This document shows, in pieces, positions 5,831 to 12,978 of a stretch of DNA of 23,112 nucleotides. The notes under the pieces are model-generated. The model did no database searches. It was not told the DNA's origin and saw only the letters and a list, made by a program, of their open reading frames with translations. A program made the translations under genes and the position numbers. Source of the DNA: JBKHJA01 sp046538375 (GTDB lineage Bacteria > Acidobacteriota > Aminicenantia > Aminicenantales > Aminicenantaceae); the NCBI GenBank assembly GCA_046538375.1, contig JBKHJA010000032.1, forward strand, positions 1 to 23,112, in the 5' to 3' direction. How positions within the stretch are numbered: position 1 is the first letter of the stretch; the number at the start of each line of letters is the position of its first letter.

Positions 5831-6314
5831 CAGAGGGCTCTGAGACCCTTGATGACCGCATGTGTGATATCGCAGGAAATCTTGGAATAAAGGTGGTGGA
5901 AGGCCTCTGAGCTTTTCCCGTAGAAGCGGGCAGAATACCTCGTGAGTGGAGAGATCGCAGAGAATGGCATCGTGTTGTTGCTCGTAGAGCCCAGTTGTAG
6001 CCCTTCTTTTATATTCATGTTAAGCATTACCAAGCAACTCTGGGACAAAGCCAAATTATTACTTTTCTTTTGGTAGATAAGAAAGGTCTTGGTGGAACCA
6101 GCCTTCCCCAGAAAAAAATGAAATCCTGGATCAACTCTATAAGGACGAAATCACTGTGGAGGAAGCCTTAGAAAAATTAGGAGATAAAAAATGATGCCGA
6201 TAGCCGCCTTGATCTTCTCTCTCTCAGGTTACATCAAGAACCCATAGGGCAGAGGACATTCTCTTTTGAGAATTATGACCTTTTTGAGTCTAAACAAGCG
6301 GATTTTGAACAGGC
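5831..6314. other. Gene-free stretch with unassignable remnants
   Basis: No intact gene is supported here. The minus strand is open from 6054 to 5830 with a partly protein-like reading (FHHLYSKISCDITHAVIKGL), family unknown. A 6-bp hairpin (ATTCTC-TTTT-GAGAAT, 6258-6273) lies 42 bp beyond the DUF5989 stop but has no clear T-run on the minus strand, so it is not called a terminator. Confidence 0.5.
6081..6194 (+). pseudogene. Short C-terminal remnant of an unknown protein
   Basis: An open frame ends in EILDQLYKDEITVEEALEKL, GDKK and a TGA at 6192-6194. The tail looks like genuine protein but has no start codon with ribosome site and is cut by a stop at 6078-6080. No family is recognised. It could be a gene end stranded by the insertions to its left. 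Confidence 0.3.
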
Positions 6315-6485
6315 CTAAAAAAGAGTGTATATAAAAGGAGCCACCGCAGAACTTTGAGTGAAGACCAGCAGCAGCCCGAACAGTATCAGCACCACGATCA
6401 TCGGAATAAGCCACCACAGCTTTCTCAGCCAGAGAAAAACCAGAAGCTCCCCCATTATTCCCAGTTTGGAGATTAGATTCTTCAT
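6315..6485 (-). CDS. DUF5989 / SxtK-like small membrane protein
   Basis: A 56-residue protein with a short amphipathic front (MKNLISKLGIMGELLVFLWL), RKLWW at 21-25, one strongly hydrophobic helix (about 26-43) and the ending FTQSSAVAPFIYTLF. The arginine/lysine-WW motif, single helix and QxSAVAPFIYTLF end are the hallmarks of DUF5989 proteins, found beside carbamoyltransferase and SxtJ genes; SxtK of saxitoxin clusters is, as I recall, of this type. Biochemical role unknown; a membrane adaptor for the carbamoyltransferase is a reasonable guess. It begins 34 bp after the carbamoyltransferase stop on the same strand. The start is the ATG at 6485; its ribosome site is poor, so an internal ATG at residue 11 is possible. 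Its short length makes it easy to miss. Confidence 0.85.
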   Translation of the reverse strand: MKNLISKLGIMGELLVFLWLRKLWWLIPMIVVLILFGLLLVFTQSSAVAPFIYTLF

Positions 6486-6519
6486 GGCTGCCGATTTAAT
6501 TTTTTCTTGGATATTTCAT

Positions 6520-8301
6520 TTATTTCTGTTTGGTTATCAAAAAATTTTCCATAACCAGCACATCTATTCCGCTCTTTGAGAAAGTGTTGAGGGCATGAGA
6601 AGGCGAGTTGACCATGGGTTCTCCCCTGAGATTGAACGAGGTGTTCAGCAGAACCGGCACTCCTGTGGCTTCACCGAATTTCTTGACAATCTGGTAATAT
6701 CTCGGATTCCATTCTTTTCTTATGGTCTGTAATCTTCCTGTCCCCAGATGGTTGACCGCTCCTATTTCTCCTGCCTTGTTTTCGTTGAGAGGTAAGACCA
6801 GGAGCATGTATCTTGCAGGATACTGCTGGGCAATGTGGTCATAACTGAAAAAATCACCGATGTTCTCCTCCAATATGACGGGAGCAAAAGGTCTAAAGGG
6901 CTCGCGGAATTTGATCTTGGTGTTGACCAGATCCTTCATCTCCTCGCTGCGGGGATCGGCCAGGATGCTTCTGTTGCCCAGAGCCCGCGGCCCCCATTCA
7001 AACCTCCCTTGAAACCATCCCACCACTTTTCCCTCCAGAAGATGATGGACAACTCTGTCTATGAGTTTCTCACCTGAAGAGAAGCATTCATAGGAGATAC
7101 TGTTTTGGTCTAGAAATCTCTTGATCTCAGGCTGGGCATATCCCTTTCCCCAATAGGCATGTTCCAGAACGAATGCCCTGGGTTTTCCCAGCAGCCCATG
7201 AAACACATACAGGGCCGCTCCTAATGCTCCGCCTCCATCTCCTGCTGAGGGCTGGATGAAGAGTTCTTCGAACGGAGTCTCCTGCAGAATCTTTCCGTTG
7301 GCCACCGAATTCAACCCCACTCCCCCGGCCAGACAGAGCTTCTTCAAGCCGGTCTCTTTGTGCAAATTATGGGCCAATTTGAGCAAAATGTCTTCTGTTA
7401 CCCTCTGAATGCTGGCAGCCACGTCAGCATAGTGTTCATTCTGCCTGCAGAGCTCCTGATAACTTGAAGGTTTGGGGCCAAAATAGGAGGGAAATCTTGT
7501 CTTGGAGGTAAAAAAAGGCGTCTCTGGCTTTCTCGGCTTGCCGAAGAGGGCTTCAAATTTGCTGTTAAAAGTCCTCTCATCAGAGTAGTGGTATGAGAAG
7601 TAATCCATGTTGATCCAGAAAGAGCCGTCCTGGGCGACTCTTATCAGATTGTTATAAATTTCATCCACATACTTCGGCTGTCCGTAAGGGGCCATTCCCA
7701 TGACTTTATACTCGCCGTTATTCACTTTGAAGCCCAGAAAGGCGGTGAAGGCGCTGTACAGGAGACCCAGAGAATGAGGGAATTTTATCTCCCGCAGCAG
7801 TTTTATCTCTGTTCCCTTCCCTATTCCCATAGCCGCTGTTGTCCATTCTCCCACTCCATCCACGGTGAGGATAGCTGCTTCCCGGAAAGGCGAAGGGTAA
7901 AAAGCACTGGCCGCATGGGAGAGATGATGCTCGCCAAAAAGAGTTTTTTTCTCTTCTACGCCAACACTGTTTTTTATGGTGTTCTTCACCCAGAGTTTAT
8001 CTCCCAGCCAGGTTATCATCGCTTCCCGGAAGACTTTCCATGATCTGGGGAAGGACTGAAAAGTGGTCATCAGGATACGTTCAAACTTCTGGAAAGGCTT
8101 TTCGTAGAAGGCCACATAATCAAGGTCCTTTCCTGTGATTCCAGCAAACCGGAGACAGAAGCGGATGGCGTTTTCAGGAAAACCAAAGTCATGCTTGACT
8201 CTGGTGAACCTCTCCTCTTCAGCAGCGGCAACAAGGGTTCCATCTTTTATCAGAGCAGCGGCTGCATCATGATAAAAGCAGGAAATGCCCAGGATGTACA
8301 T
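6520..8301 (-). CDS. NodU/CmcH-family O-carbamoyltransferase
   Basis: This 593-residue enzyme should transfer a carbamoyl group from carbamoyl phosphate, through carbamoyl-adenylate, to a hydroxyl of a sugar or small molecule. Length and layout match the family: an ASKHA-like N-terminal domain starting MYILGISCFYHDAAAALIKD, the metal/ATP site GEHHLSHAASAFYPSPF (His125, His126, His129) and VDGVGEW (Asp148), GEYKVMGMAPYG, then GGVGLNSVANG, and the C-terminal YrdC-like carbamoyl-adenylate domain with GPRALGNRSILADPR, FREPFRPFAPV and NTSFNLRGEPMV. No key motif is missing. Its ATG overlaps the SxtJ-like stop by one base (TGATG), so translation is coupled, with AGGAGA upstream. Given the surrounding glycosyltransferases, a sugar in the glycan is the likely acceptor. 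SxtI of saxitoxin clusters is a relative. Confidence 0.92.
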   Translation of the reverse strand: MYILGISCFYHDAAAALIKDGTLVAAAEEERFTRVKHDFGFPENAIRFCLRFAGITGKDLDYVAFYEKPFQKFERILMTTFQSFPRSWKVFREAMITWLGDKLWVKNTIKNSVGVEEKKTLFGEHHLSHAASAFYPSPFREAAILTVDGVGEWTTAAMGIGKGTEIKLLREIKFPHSLGLLYSAFTAFLGFKVNNGEYKVMGMAPYGQPKYVDEIYNNLIRVAQDGSFWINMDYFSYHYSDERTFNSKFEALFGKPRKPETPFFTSKTRFPSYFGPKPSSYQELCRQNEHYADVAASIQRVTEDILLKLAHNLHKETGLKKLCLAGGVGLNSVANGKILQETPFEELFIQPSAGDGGGALGAALYVFHGLLGKPRAFVLEHAYWGKGYAQPEIKRFLDQNSISYECFSSGEKLIDRVVHHLLEGKVVGWFQGRFEWGPRALGNRSILADPRSEEMKDLVNTKIKFREPFRPFAPVILEENIGDFFSYDHIAQQYPARYMLLVLPLNENKAGEIGAVNHLGTGRLQTIRKEWNPRYYQIVKKFGEATGVPVLLNTSFNLRGEPMVNSPSHALNTFSKSGIDVLVMENFLITKQK

Positions 8302-8828
8302 CAGAATTGTCTCCTGAAATGTTCAAGATCAGTGGGAATATGTTTCTTGGTCAACCAGTAAGAATTCTTGGCTTCAGGCTTTAACCTCAGAGGGTCAGAA
8401 AAGATCTTTACAGCCAGGGCAAAAGGAGTGACCACAAGGAAAAAAAACAGGGAGAGGAAAGTCTTACTCTGAAAGCTCCCTGCTCTCTTGGAAAAATTTT
8501 TCCAGTTCTGCCAGAATTTCTTGACCGGGTTTTGCCGAATTCTCTCTTTCCTCTCTCTTTTCGAAACCGGGGGGAAGCGGGCTTTTCTTAATAGAGTGAT
8601 TGAGCTTCCTGTTAAAAAACCGATGATTATCCAGATGAGAATCAAAAGCCATTTGTTTAAATCCAGGATTACTCTAGAACAGATGGCTCCGGCCCAGATC
8701 ATCAACACCAGCAGCAGGTCCAGAATGTGTGGCTTCAGGTCCTGGAGGCGGCCGGCTGGGCTCACCGCGCCAGCGGAATAGGCGAATAGAGACAACAGGA
8801 TGAGGATGATAAACGATAATACTTCCAT
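8301..8828 (-). CDS. SxtJ-like membrane protein
   Basis: A 175-residue protein with hydrophobic segments at about 2-22, 33-52, 60-80 and 122-141, a basic stretch between (KRERKERIRQNPVKKFWQNW) and a conserved-looking end, SDPLRLKPEAKNSYWL followed by TKKHIPTDLEHFRRQF. Proteins with this SLFFFLVVTPFALAVK-LK-SYW tail beside carbamoyltransferases are called SxtJ after the saxitoxin cluster. Function unknown; it may hold the carbamoyltransferase at the membrane or recruit its lipid-linked substrate. It overlaps the downstream carbamoyltransferase by one base. The ATG at 8828 has only a weak upstream purine stretch, and 110 bp separates it from the GT87-like gene. Confidence 0.8.
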   Translation of the reverse strand: MEVLSFIILILLSLFAYSAGAVSPAGRLQDLKPHILDLLLVLMIWAGAICSRVILDLNKWLLILIWIIIGFLTGSSITLLRKARFPPVSKRERKERIRQNPVKKFWQNWKNFSKRAGSFQSKTFLSLFFFLVVTPFALAVKIFSDPLRLKPEAKNSYWLTKKHIPTDLEHFRRQF

Positions 8829-8938
8829 GGATATGTTTTTCTATCTCAAATAAAAGAGATTATCCTCGTATTTCTTGCGGCGATTTTAAGAAAGAATAGA
8901 TTAAAGTCCATTGATTCAACATGTGTCACAAAACAGAA

Positions 8939-10153
8939 TTATAGAATTTCTTTTGCTTTTTTCCAATGTTTTGCTTTAATCACTAAGTTCTTAAACAGGA
9001 GGACGACCAGGCAGGCGAGCACAGCTGTCTTGATGATGATCATGGTGCTCAGCAGGGATTTGCAGGAGTCAAATATGATGGGGAAATAGGCGTAAGTGAC
9101 CAAATCGAAGATGACAACCCAGAATATATCCTTAACTTTTTGAATGCGCAGTATGAGAAACGGTAAAACCCACAAAATCCACTGGGGAGAATAGAATTTG
9201 GCAAAAAGCAGGAAAACGAGAAGAACAAGGGCAGACCAGTTCACCACTTTTGGCAGTGTGTTGATTTTCTTTATAAAGATTAGAGGTATGACCGAGAACT
9301 GCAGGGCAAAGAAAATAAAATATCCGACAGGCGCAGCTATGTTGATCTGCCACCTGTTTTGGAAAAAAGTTTTCACCAAATAGAATGTGCTGTCGGCATT
9401 GAATTCCCTCTCTATATGCATTTTATACGGGGACAAAAAAGCTTCCACTCCAGCGGTAAGAAGAGTGGGCAGCACACAGAGAATAATGGTGACACAAAAC
9501 ACGATGATCATCTTCCAATTGATTTTTTTGTGGCGGGAGTAATAGAAGTTCAGGAAAATAGGCAGTATCAGGATCAGGTACCACTTGGTCATCACTCCTA
9601 AAGCCAAAATAATGATGGATAAGTTGTATCTCTGTTTGGATAATAATTTGATACTCAAAATACTCAGGAAAGCTGGAATGATGTCATATCTGTTGTATGA
9701 AAAATAAACAGAGGCTGGCAAAAGCATCAGAAAGGCAAAGTGTTTATGCCTGGTTCTCAGGTGGTGCAGCAGCAGGATGGATGCCCATAAAAAAATCATC
9801 ATAAAGGTGGAAAAAATAAAGTAATACGGATCTCTGCCGTAATTTGAGCCGCAGAAAGCAGAGAGGAGGACATGAGGAAGAGCAAAAAAATAGGTGGCGA
9901 TCTGAGGATATTCACTGAATATATCCAGATAGGGGATTTTCTTTAGTGTATACCACTGTCCCCGGTCAAAATAGGCACTGCGGTCCCAGTAATCATTGAA
10001 AAACCTCACTTTAGAATGGAAATTGTCTTTCAAGAAAAAATGAGAGATGGCCGAAAAGCCTATAAGCCCTATCAACAACAGGAGGAATTTTGCGTTTTTC
10101 ATGGTGTCAAAAGGGAAGAAGAGGGCGGGTTTCTCCAGTAAAGGGGCCACCAT
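8939..10153 (-). CDS. GT87-like polytopic membrane glycosyltransferase (DUF2029-type)
   Basis: A membrane protein of 404 residues with about ten hydrophobic helices. GT-C character shows in the first outer loop (NDYWDRSAYFDRGQWYTLKK with acidic residues, then IPYLDIFSEYPQIATYFFAL), in SVYFSYNRYDIIPAFLSIL and LGVMTKWYLILILPIFLNFY, and in FYSPQWILWVLPFLIL near the C-terminus. These resemble GT87 enzymes that use polyprenyl-phosphate mannose or similar donors on the outer face of the membrane. Donor and acceptor are unknown. It is probably the first gene of the left operon. The start is uncertain: the ATG at 10153 gives the full frame, the ATG at 10102 (MKNAKFLLLLIGLIGF) would place the first helix at the very N-terminus; neither has a good ribosome site. 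Confidence 0.72.
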   Translation of the reverse strand: MVAPLLEKPALFFPFDTMKNAKFLLLLIGLIGFSAISHFFLKDNFHSKVRFFNDYWDRSAYFDRGQWYTLKKIPYLDIFSEYPQIATYFFALPHVLLSAFCGSNYGRDPYYFIFSTFMMIFLWASILLLHHLRTRHKHFAFLMLLPASVYFSYNRYDIIPAFLSILSIKLLSKQRYNLSIIILALGVMTKWYLILILPIFLNFYYSRHKKINWKMIIVFCVTIILCVLPTLLTAGVEAFLSPYKMHIEREFNADSTFYLVKTFFQNRWQINIAAPVGYFIFFALQFSVIPLIFIKKINTLPKVVNWSALVLLVFLLFAKFYSPQWILWVLPFLILRIQKVKDIFWVVIFDLVTYAYFPIIFDSCKSLLSTMIIIKTAVLACLVVLLFKNLVIKAKHWKKAKEIL

Positions 10154-10216
10154 ATCTTCAGGGAGACTATGGCGTTAGAAAGGAAGTCCAGATCCCGGTG
10201 CATAATCGTCTCTTTA

Positions 10217-10244
10217 TATATATAAATTAAAGACTTAAAGTCAA
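10217..10244 (-). promoter_or_regulatory. Candidate sigma70-type promoter of the left operon
   Basis: On the minus strand TTGACT (10244-10239) and TATATA (10222-10217) are 16 bp apart. A transcript would start about 55 bases before the first ATG at 10153. The region is A/T rich, so chance matches are possible. Confidence 0.45.
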
Positions 10245-10264
10245 TTAGGTAAAGGTCCCATCTC

Positions 10265-10293
10265 TTGACATCCCCACCTGATCATCATAGAAT
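10265..10293 (+). promoter_or_regulatory. Candidate sigma70-type promoter of the right operon with a long leader
   Basis: TTGACA (10265-10270) and TAGAAT (10288-10293) are separated by the optimal 17 bp. Transcription from here would give a leader of about 465 bases before the ATG at 10766, containing the palindrome and ops-like site. No convincing gene lies in the leader. Confidence 0.5.
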
Positions 10294-10547
10294 CCTTTCT
10301 GAAAAAAATGGCGGCGGGCAGAGAAGAACAGAACAAACTCCATAGACTATGGAACGTTTATAAATCATACTGTCTTGCCTTGACACTTCTCATTTTATTT
10401 TATCCAAAGAGGCAGGAAAGACTATCTGCACCATTAATTCAGGAATGGCCTTTATTATCCGGGTTTCCTTTTTTTTTCGGTGTTAAAAAGCAAGCCCTAT
10501 TCATTCAAGCCTGCGGATCAGCCTAAATACCAGTTCCAAATAATAAG

Positions 10548-10565
10548 GAATTAGTGCACTAATTC
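10548..10565 (+). promoter_or_regulatory. 18-bp perfect palindrome in the leader of the glycan operon
   Basis: GAATTAGTGCACTAATTC is its own exact reverse complement. In RNA it can form a 7-bp stem with a four-base loop; in DNA it could be a protein-binding dyad. It ends five bases before the ops-like element and about 200 bases before the first gene. Confidence 0.7.
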
Positions 10566-10570
10566 TCAAC

Positions 10571-10581
10571 GGCGGTAGCTT
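10571..10581 (+). promoter_or_regulatory. ops-like element (GGCGGTAGCTT)
   Basis: The sequence fits the ops consensus GGCGGTAG[CT]NT, the pause and loading site for the NusG paralogue RfaH, found in JUMPstart leaders of enterobacterial polysaccharide operons. Here it lies on the coding strand, 185 bases upstream of the first gene of a long glycan operon. A TATAAT overlaps its end, so part of the match might instead be a promoter. No NusG paralogue is visible in the window. Confidence 0.55.
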
Positions 10582-10621
10582 ATAATTTCGTATTCAAACA
10601 TACCAGTGCAAAGCTTTTCTT

Positions 10622-10642
10622 AAAAAAGATATCATCTTTTTT
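10622..10642. repeat. 9-bp inverted repeat in the leader
   Basis: AAAAAAGAT and ATCTTTTTT are exact arms around ATC. The stem is A/T rich with a T-run built into the right arm, so it may be a weak hairpin or bent-DNA site rather than an efficient terminator. Apart from this, the palindrome, the ops-like site and the promoter candidates, 10154-10765 holds no supported gene. Confidence 0.4.
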
Positions 10643-10765
10643 CCCGTGTAGATCATGAATGCAGAACGAGTATAGAAAAGAAGATGCTTCCTTAAAATCA
10701 AATTTTTTCTTTCATGCTAAGCGGCATAAAAAACAACATAAGAAAAGAAACAGAGATTTATTCTG

Positions 10766-12583
10766 ATGGAAAGAAACAAATCTGAAATCAGCAGCCAACA
10801 TAAAAAAGTTGTGGTCATGGGTGGCGGACCTGCCGGCTTAACCGCTTCCTACCAGCTTTCTAAAGCGGGACAAAAATCCATTGTCCTGGAGAAGCACAAG
10901 GTTCTGGGCGGATTATCACGAACAGTCAATTACAAGAATTATCTTTTTGATATAGGAGGACACCGATTCTTCACCAAAATCAAAGAGGTCGAAAATATGT
11001 GGAAGGAAATCCTGGCCGATGATTTTCTTCAACGCAAACGGCTTTCCAGAATCTACTACGATAAGAAGTTTTTTTATTATCCTCTCCGTGTTTTCAATGC
11101 TCTTTTCGGTTTAGGTCTTTGGAATTCCTTCATGATTATAGCCAGTTATCTGAGGGCCAAACTGACACCTTCCCATCAAGAAGAGAACTTTGAGCAGTGG
11201 GTTTCCAAGCGGTTTGGGAAACGTTTGTACAACATTTTCTTCAAAATATATACAGAAAAAGTGTGGGGAATACCATGCACCGAGATAAGAGCCCAGTGGG
11301 CTTCTCAAAGGATAAGAGGGCTTTCCTTGATCACCGCTCTCAAAAATGCACTTTTAAAATCCAAGAATAAAACAGGGAGCAAAAAGGGAGTGATCAAGAC
11401 CTTGATCGAAGAATTTCACTATCCTAAATTCGGGCCTGGGATGATGTGGGAGAAAGTTGCCGAGAGAGCCGTCAGCAATGGCTCTGAGATCTGGACAGGA
11501 GCAGAGGTGGAAGGGATTCTTTGGTCAGAAGGCAGAGTGGAAGCTTTAGAGGTGGAGCGGAACCAAGAAGTCGAAGTCATTCCAGGAAGTGATTTTATCA
11601 GCAGCATGCCCTTGAGGGAAGTCATCCAGAAATTGAAACCGGCTGCACCTAAAAAGGTGCTCCAAGCAGCCAACAATCTGAGATACAGAGATTTTCTTAC
11701 CGTTGCGCTGATCGTCAACAAGCGTGATCTGTTTCCGGACAACTGGATCTACATCCATGATCCCAAGGTCAAAGTGGGCAGAATCCAGAATTTCAAGAAT
11801 TGGAGCCCTTATATGGTGCCTGACCAAGAAAAAACCTGTTTGGGTTTGGAGTATTTCTGTTTTGAAGGTGACTCCCTCTGGAAAATGCCGGATGATCAAC
11901 TGATCGAACTCGGAAAAAAGGAGCTGGAGGAACTCGGTATTGTCAAGGCGGAAGATGTGGAAGACGGGACCGTGGTGCGGATGCCCAAAGCCTACCCGAT
12001 TTACGACTCCATTTCGCAGGAATCGCTAAGGATTGTCCGCCAATTCCTTGATCAGTTGGGCAATTTTCAACTCATCGGCCGCAACGGCCAGCACAAGTAC
12101 AACAATCAGGATCATTCTATGCTCACTGCCATGAGGGCTGCCGAAAACGTGTTGGGAGCGAACCATGACCTATGGCAGGTCAGTGAAGAGCAGGAATACC
12201 TGGAGGAAATCAGCCCCGAGCCCAGAGAAAAAGCTGCTTTAGAAAGACTCCTGGAGCGGGCTTTTGCCCGGATGGATAATGTGGCCTTGGCTGCAGCCGT
12301 AGGGTCTGTTTTTGGGCTTTTTGTCTTTCTGGCCACCATTTTTTTGATTTTTCGAAGCGGCCACATCACAGCTCCCAGCCTCCATCTTCTCAGCCAGTAT
12401 TACTACGGGTATACAGTGACCATAACAGGGGCCTTTATAGGAATGGGTTACAGTTTTCTCTGGGGATTCTTGTTTGGATGGCTGTTTGCTTACCTGCGGA
12501 ACATGTTTATCGGGTATTTTATTTACCGGGTGAAAAGGAAAGCGGCCCTGCTCAAATTCAGGGATTTCTTGGATCATTTCTGA
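10766..12583 (+). CDS. UDP-galactopyranose-mutase-like FAD oxidoreductase with C-terminal membrane module
   Basis: A 605-residue flavoprotein. The N-terminus has the dinucleotide-binding GGGPAGLTASYQLSKAG (19-35), an acidic residue at the end of strand two (VLEKH), LGGLSRT and FDIGGHRFF (61-69), the amine-oxidase/UDP-galactopyranose mutase pattern; GRNGQHKYNNQDHSMLTAMR closes the FAD domain. Such proteins in glycan clusters are often labelled protoporphyrinogen-oxidase-like or mutase-like; the substrate is unknown. From about residue 503 there is an extra domain of two membrane helices (about 506-528 and 550-578) with a conserved loop (PSLHLLSQYYYGYTVTITG). That module is repeated as a separate gene immediately downstream. 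It anchors the enzyme to the membrane and is unusual for mutases. It is the first gene of the right operon; the ribosome site is weak. Confidence 0.82.
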   Translation: MERNKSEISSQHKKVVVMGGGPAGLTASYQLSKAGQKSIVLEKHKVLGGLSRTVNYKNYLFDIGGHRFFTKIKEVENMWKEILADDFLQRKRLSRIYYDKKFFYYPLRVFNALFGLGLWNSFMIIASYLRAKLTPSHQEENFEQWVSKRFGKRLYNIFFKIYTEKVWGIPCTEIRAQWASQRIRGLSLITALKNALLKSKNKTGSKKGVIKTLIEEFHYPKFGPGMMWEKVAERAVSNGSEIWTGAEVEGILWSEGRVEALEVERNQEVEVIPGSDFISSMPLREVIQKLKPAAPKKVLQAANNLRYRDFLTVALIVNKRDLFPDNWIYIHDPKVKVGRIQNFKNWSPYMVPDQEKTCLGLEYFCFEGDSLWKMPDDQLIELGKKELEELGIVKAEDVEDGTVVRMPKAYPIYDSISQESLRIVRQFLDQLGNFQLIGRNGQHKYNNQDHSMLTAMRAAENVLGANHDLWQVSEEQEYLEEISPEPREKAALERLLERAFARMDNVALAAAVGSVFGLFVFLATIFLIFRSGHITAPSLHLLSQYYYGYTVTITGAFIGMGYSFLWGFLFGWLFAYLRNMFIGYFIYRVKRKAALLKFRDFLDHF

Positions 12584-12646
12584 TGGGTTGAACTGGACAT
12601 GAATCTGCAAGGCAAGCGTTTCTTTTTCCGTGATAGGGGGTGAGGG

Positions 12647-12973
12647 ATGGTGAATAATCCAAAAAACGAAGAAAAACTTTTCAAAGGCGTTCTCCGCTTG
12701 AATGCCAAGTATCTGGGGTTGGTTCTCGGCCTTCTCTTGGGTCTAGTTATTTTCATCGCCACCAATTGGCTTTTGATAAAAGCCCAAGCCCTTCCTGGGG
12801 AGGAGCAGGTGGTGGGTCCTCATCTGCAGCTCCTAAGCCAGTTTTTTATCGGCTACAGAGTGTCTTTTGTGGGGAGCATTATTGGTTTCCTTTATGGATT
12901 TGCGCTGGGAACCTTGATGGGAACAGCTATCGGATTCATTTATAACAAGATAGTGGATTTCAGAGGGCGTTAG
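12647..12973 (+). CDS. Small two-helix membrane protein, paralogue of the upstream oxidoreductase's C-terminal module
   Basis: A 108-residue protein with helices at about 22-45 and 72-100. Between them, GPHLQLLSQFFIGYRVSFVG aligns without gaps to PSLHLLSQYYYGYTVTITG of the upstream gene, and G..IG..Y.F..G...G follows in both. The two are clearly related in sequence, so this is a stand-alone copy of the module that is fused to the flavoprotein. I know no function for the family; glycine-zipper-like spacing in the second helix suggests helix packing, perhaps hetero-oligomer formation with the fused copy (inference). The ATG follows an AGGGGGTGAG purine run. The radical SAM gene starts five bases after its stop. 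Confidence 0.75.
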   Translation: MVNNPKNEEKLFKGVLRLNAKYLGLVLGLLLGLVIFIATNWLLIKAQALPGEEQVVGPHLQLLSQFFIGYRVSFVGSIIGFLYGFALGTLMGTAIGFIYNKIVDFRGR

Positions 12974-12978
12974 GGATC

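Noticed and set aside
6229..6417. 62-codon minus-strand frame overlapping the DUF5989 gene
   Set aside because: It is another frame of the DUF5989 gene, whose own reading has a clear family pattern and whose frame has the conserved ending.
10308..10526. 72-codon plus-strand frame in the divergent intergenic region
   Set aside because: No ribosome site, no recognisable domain, and it lies in the leader between the promoter candidate and the operon; best seen as a chance frame.
10581..10586. TATAAT as the main -10 box of the right operon
   Set aside because: No acceptable -35 hexamer at 16-18 bp (the place is inside the palindrome, ACTAAT). It is possible but weaker than TTGACA-N17-TAGAAT at 10265-10293, and it overlaps the ops-like site.
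10622..10642. Rho-independent terminator or attenuator
   Set aside because: The stem is nearly all A-T and has no G-C core, so termination would be weak; listed only as an inverted repeat.
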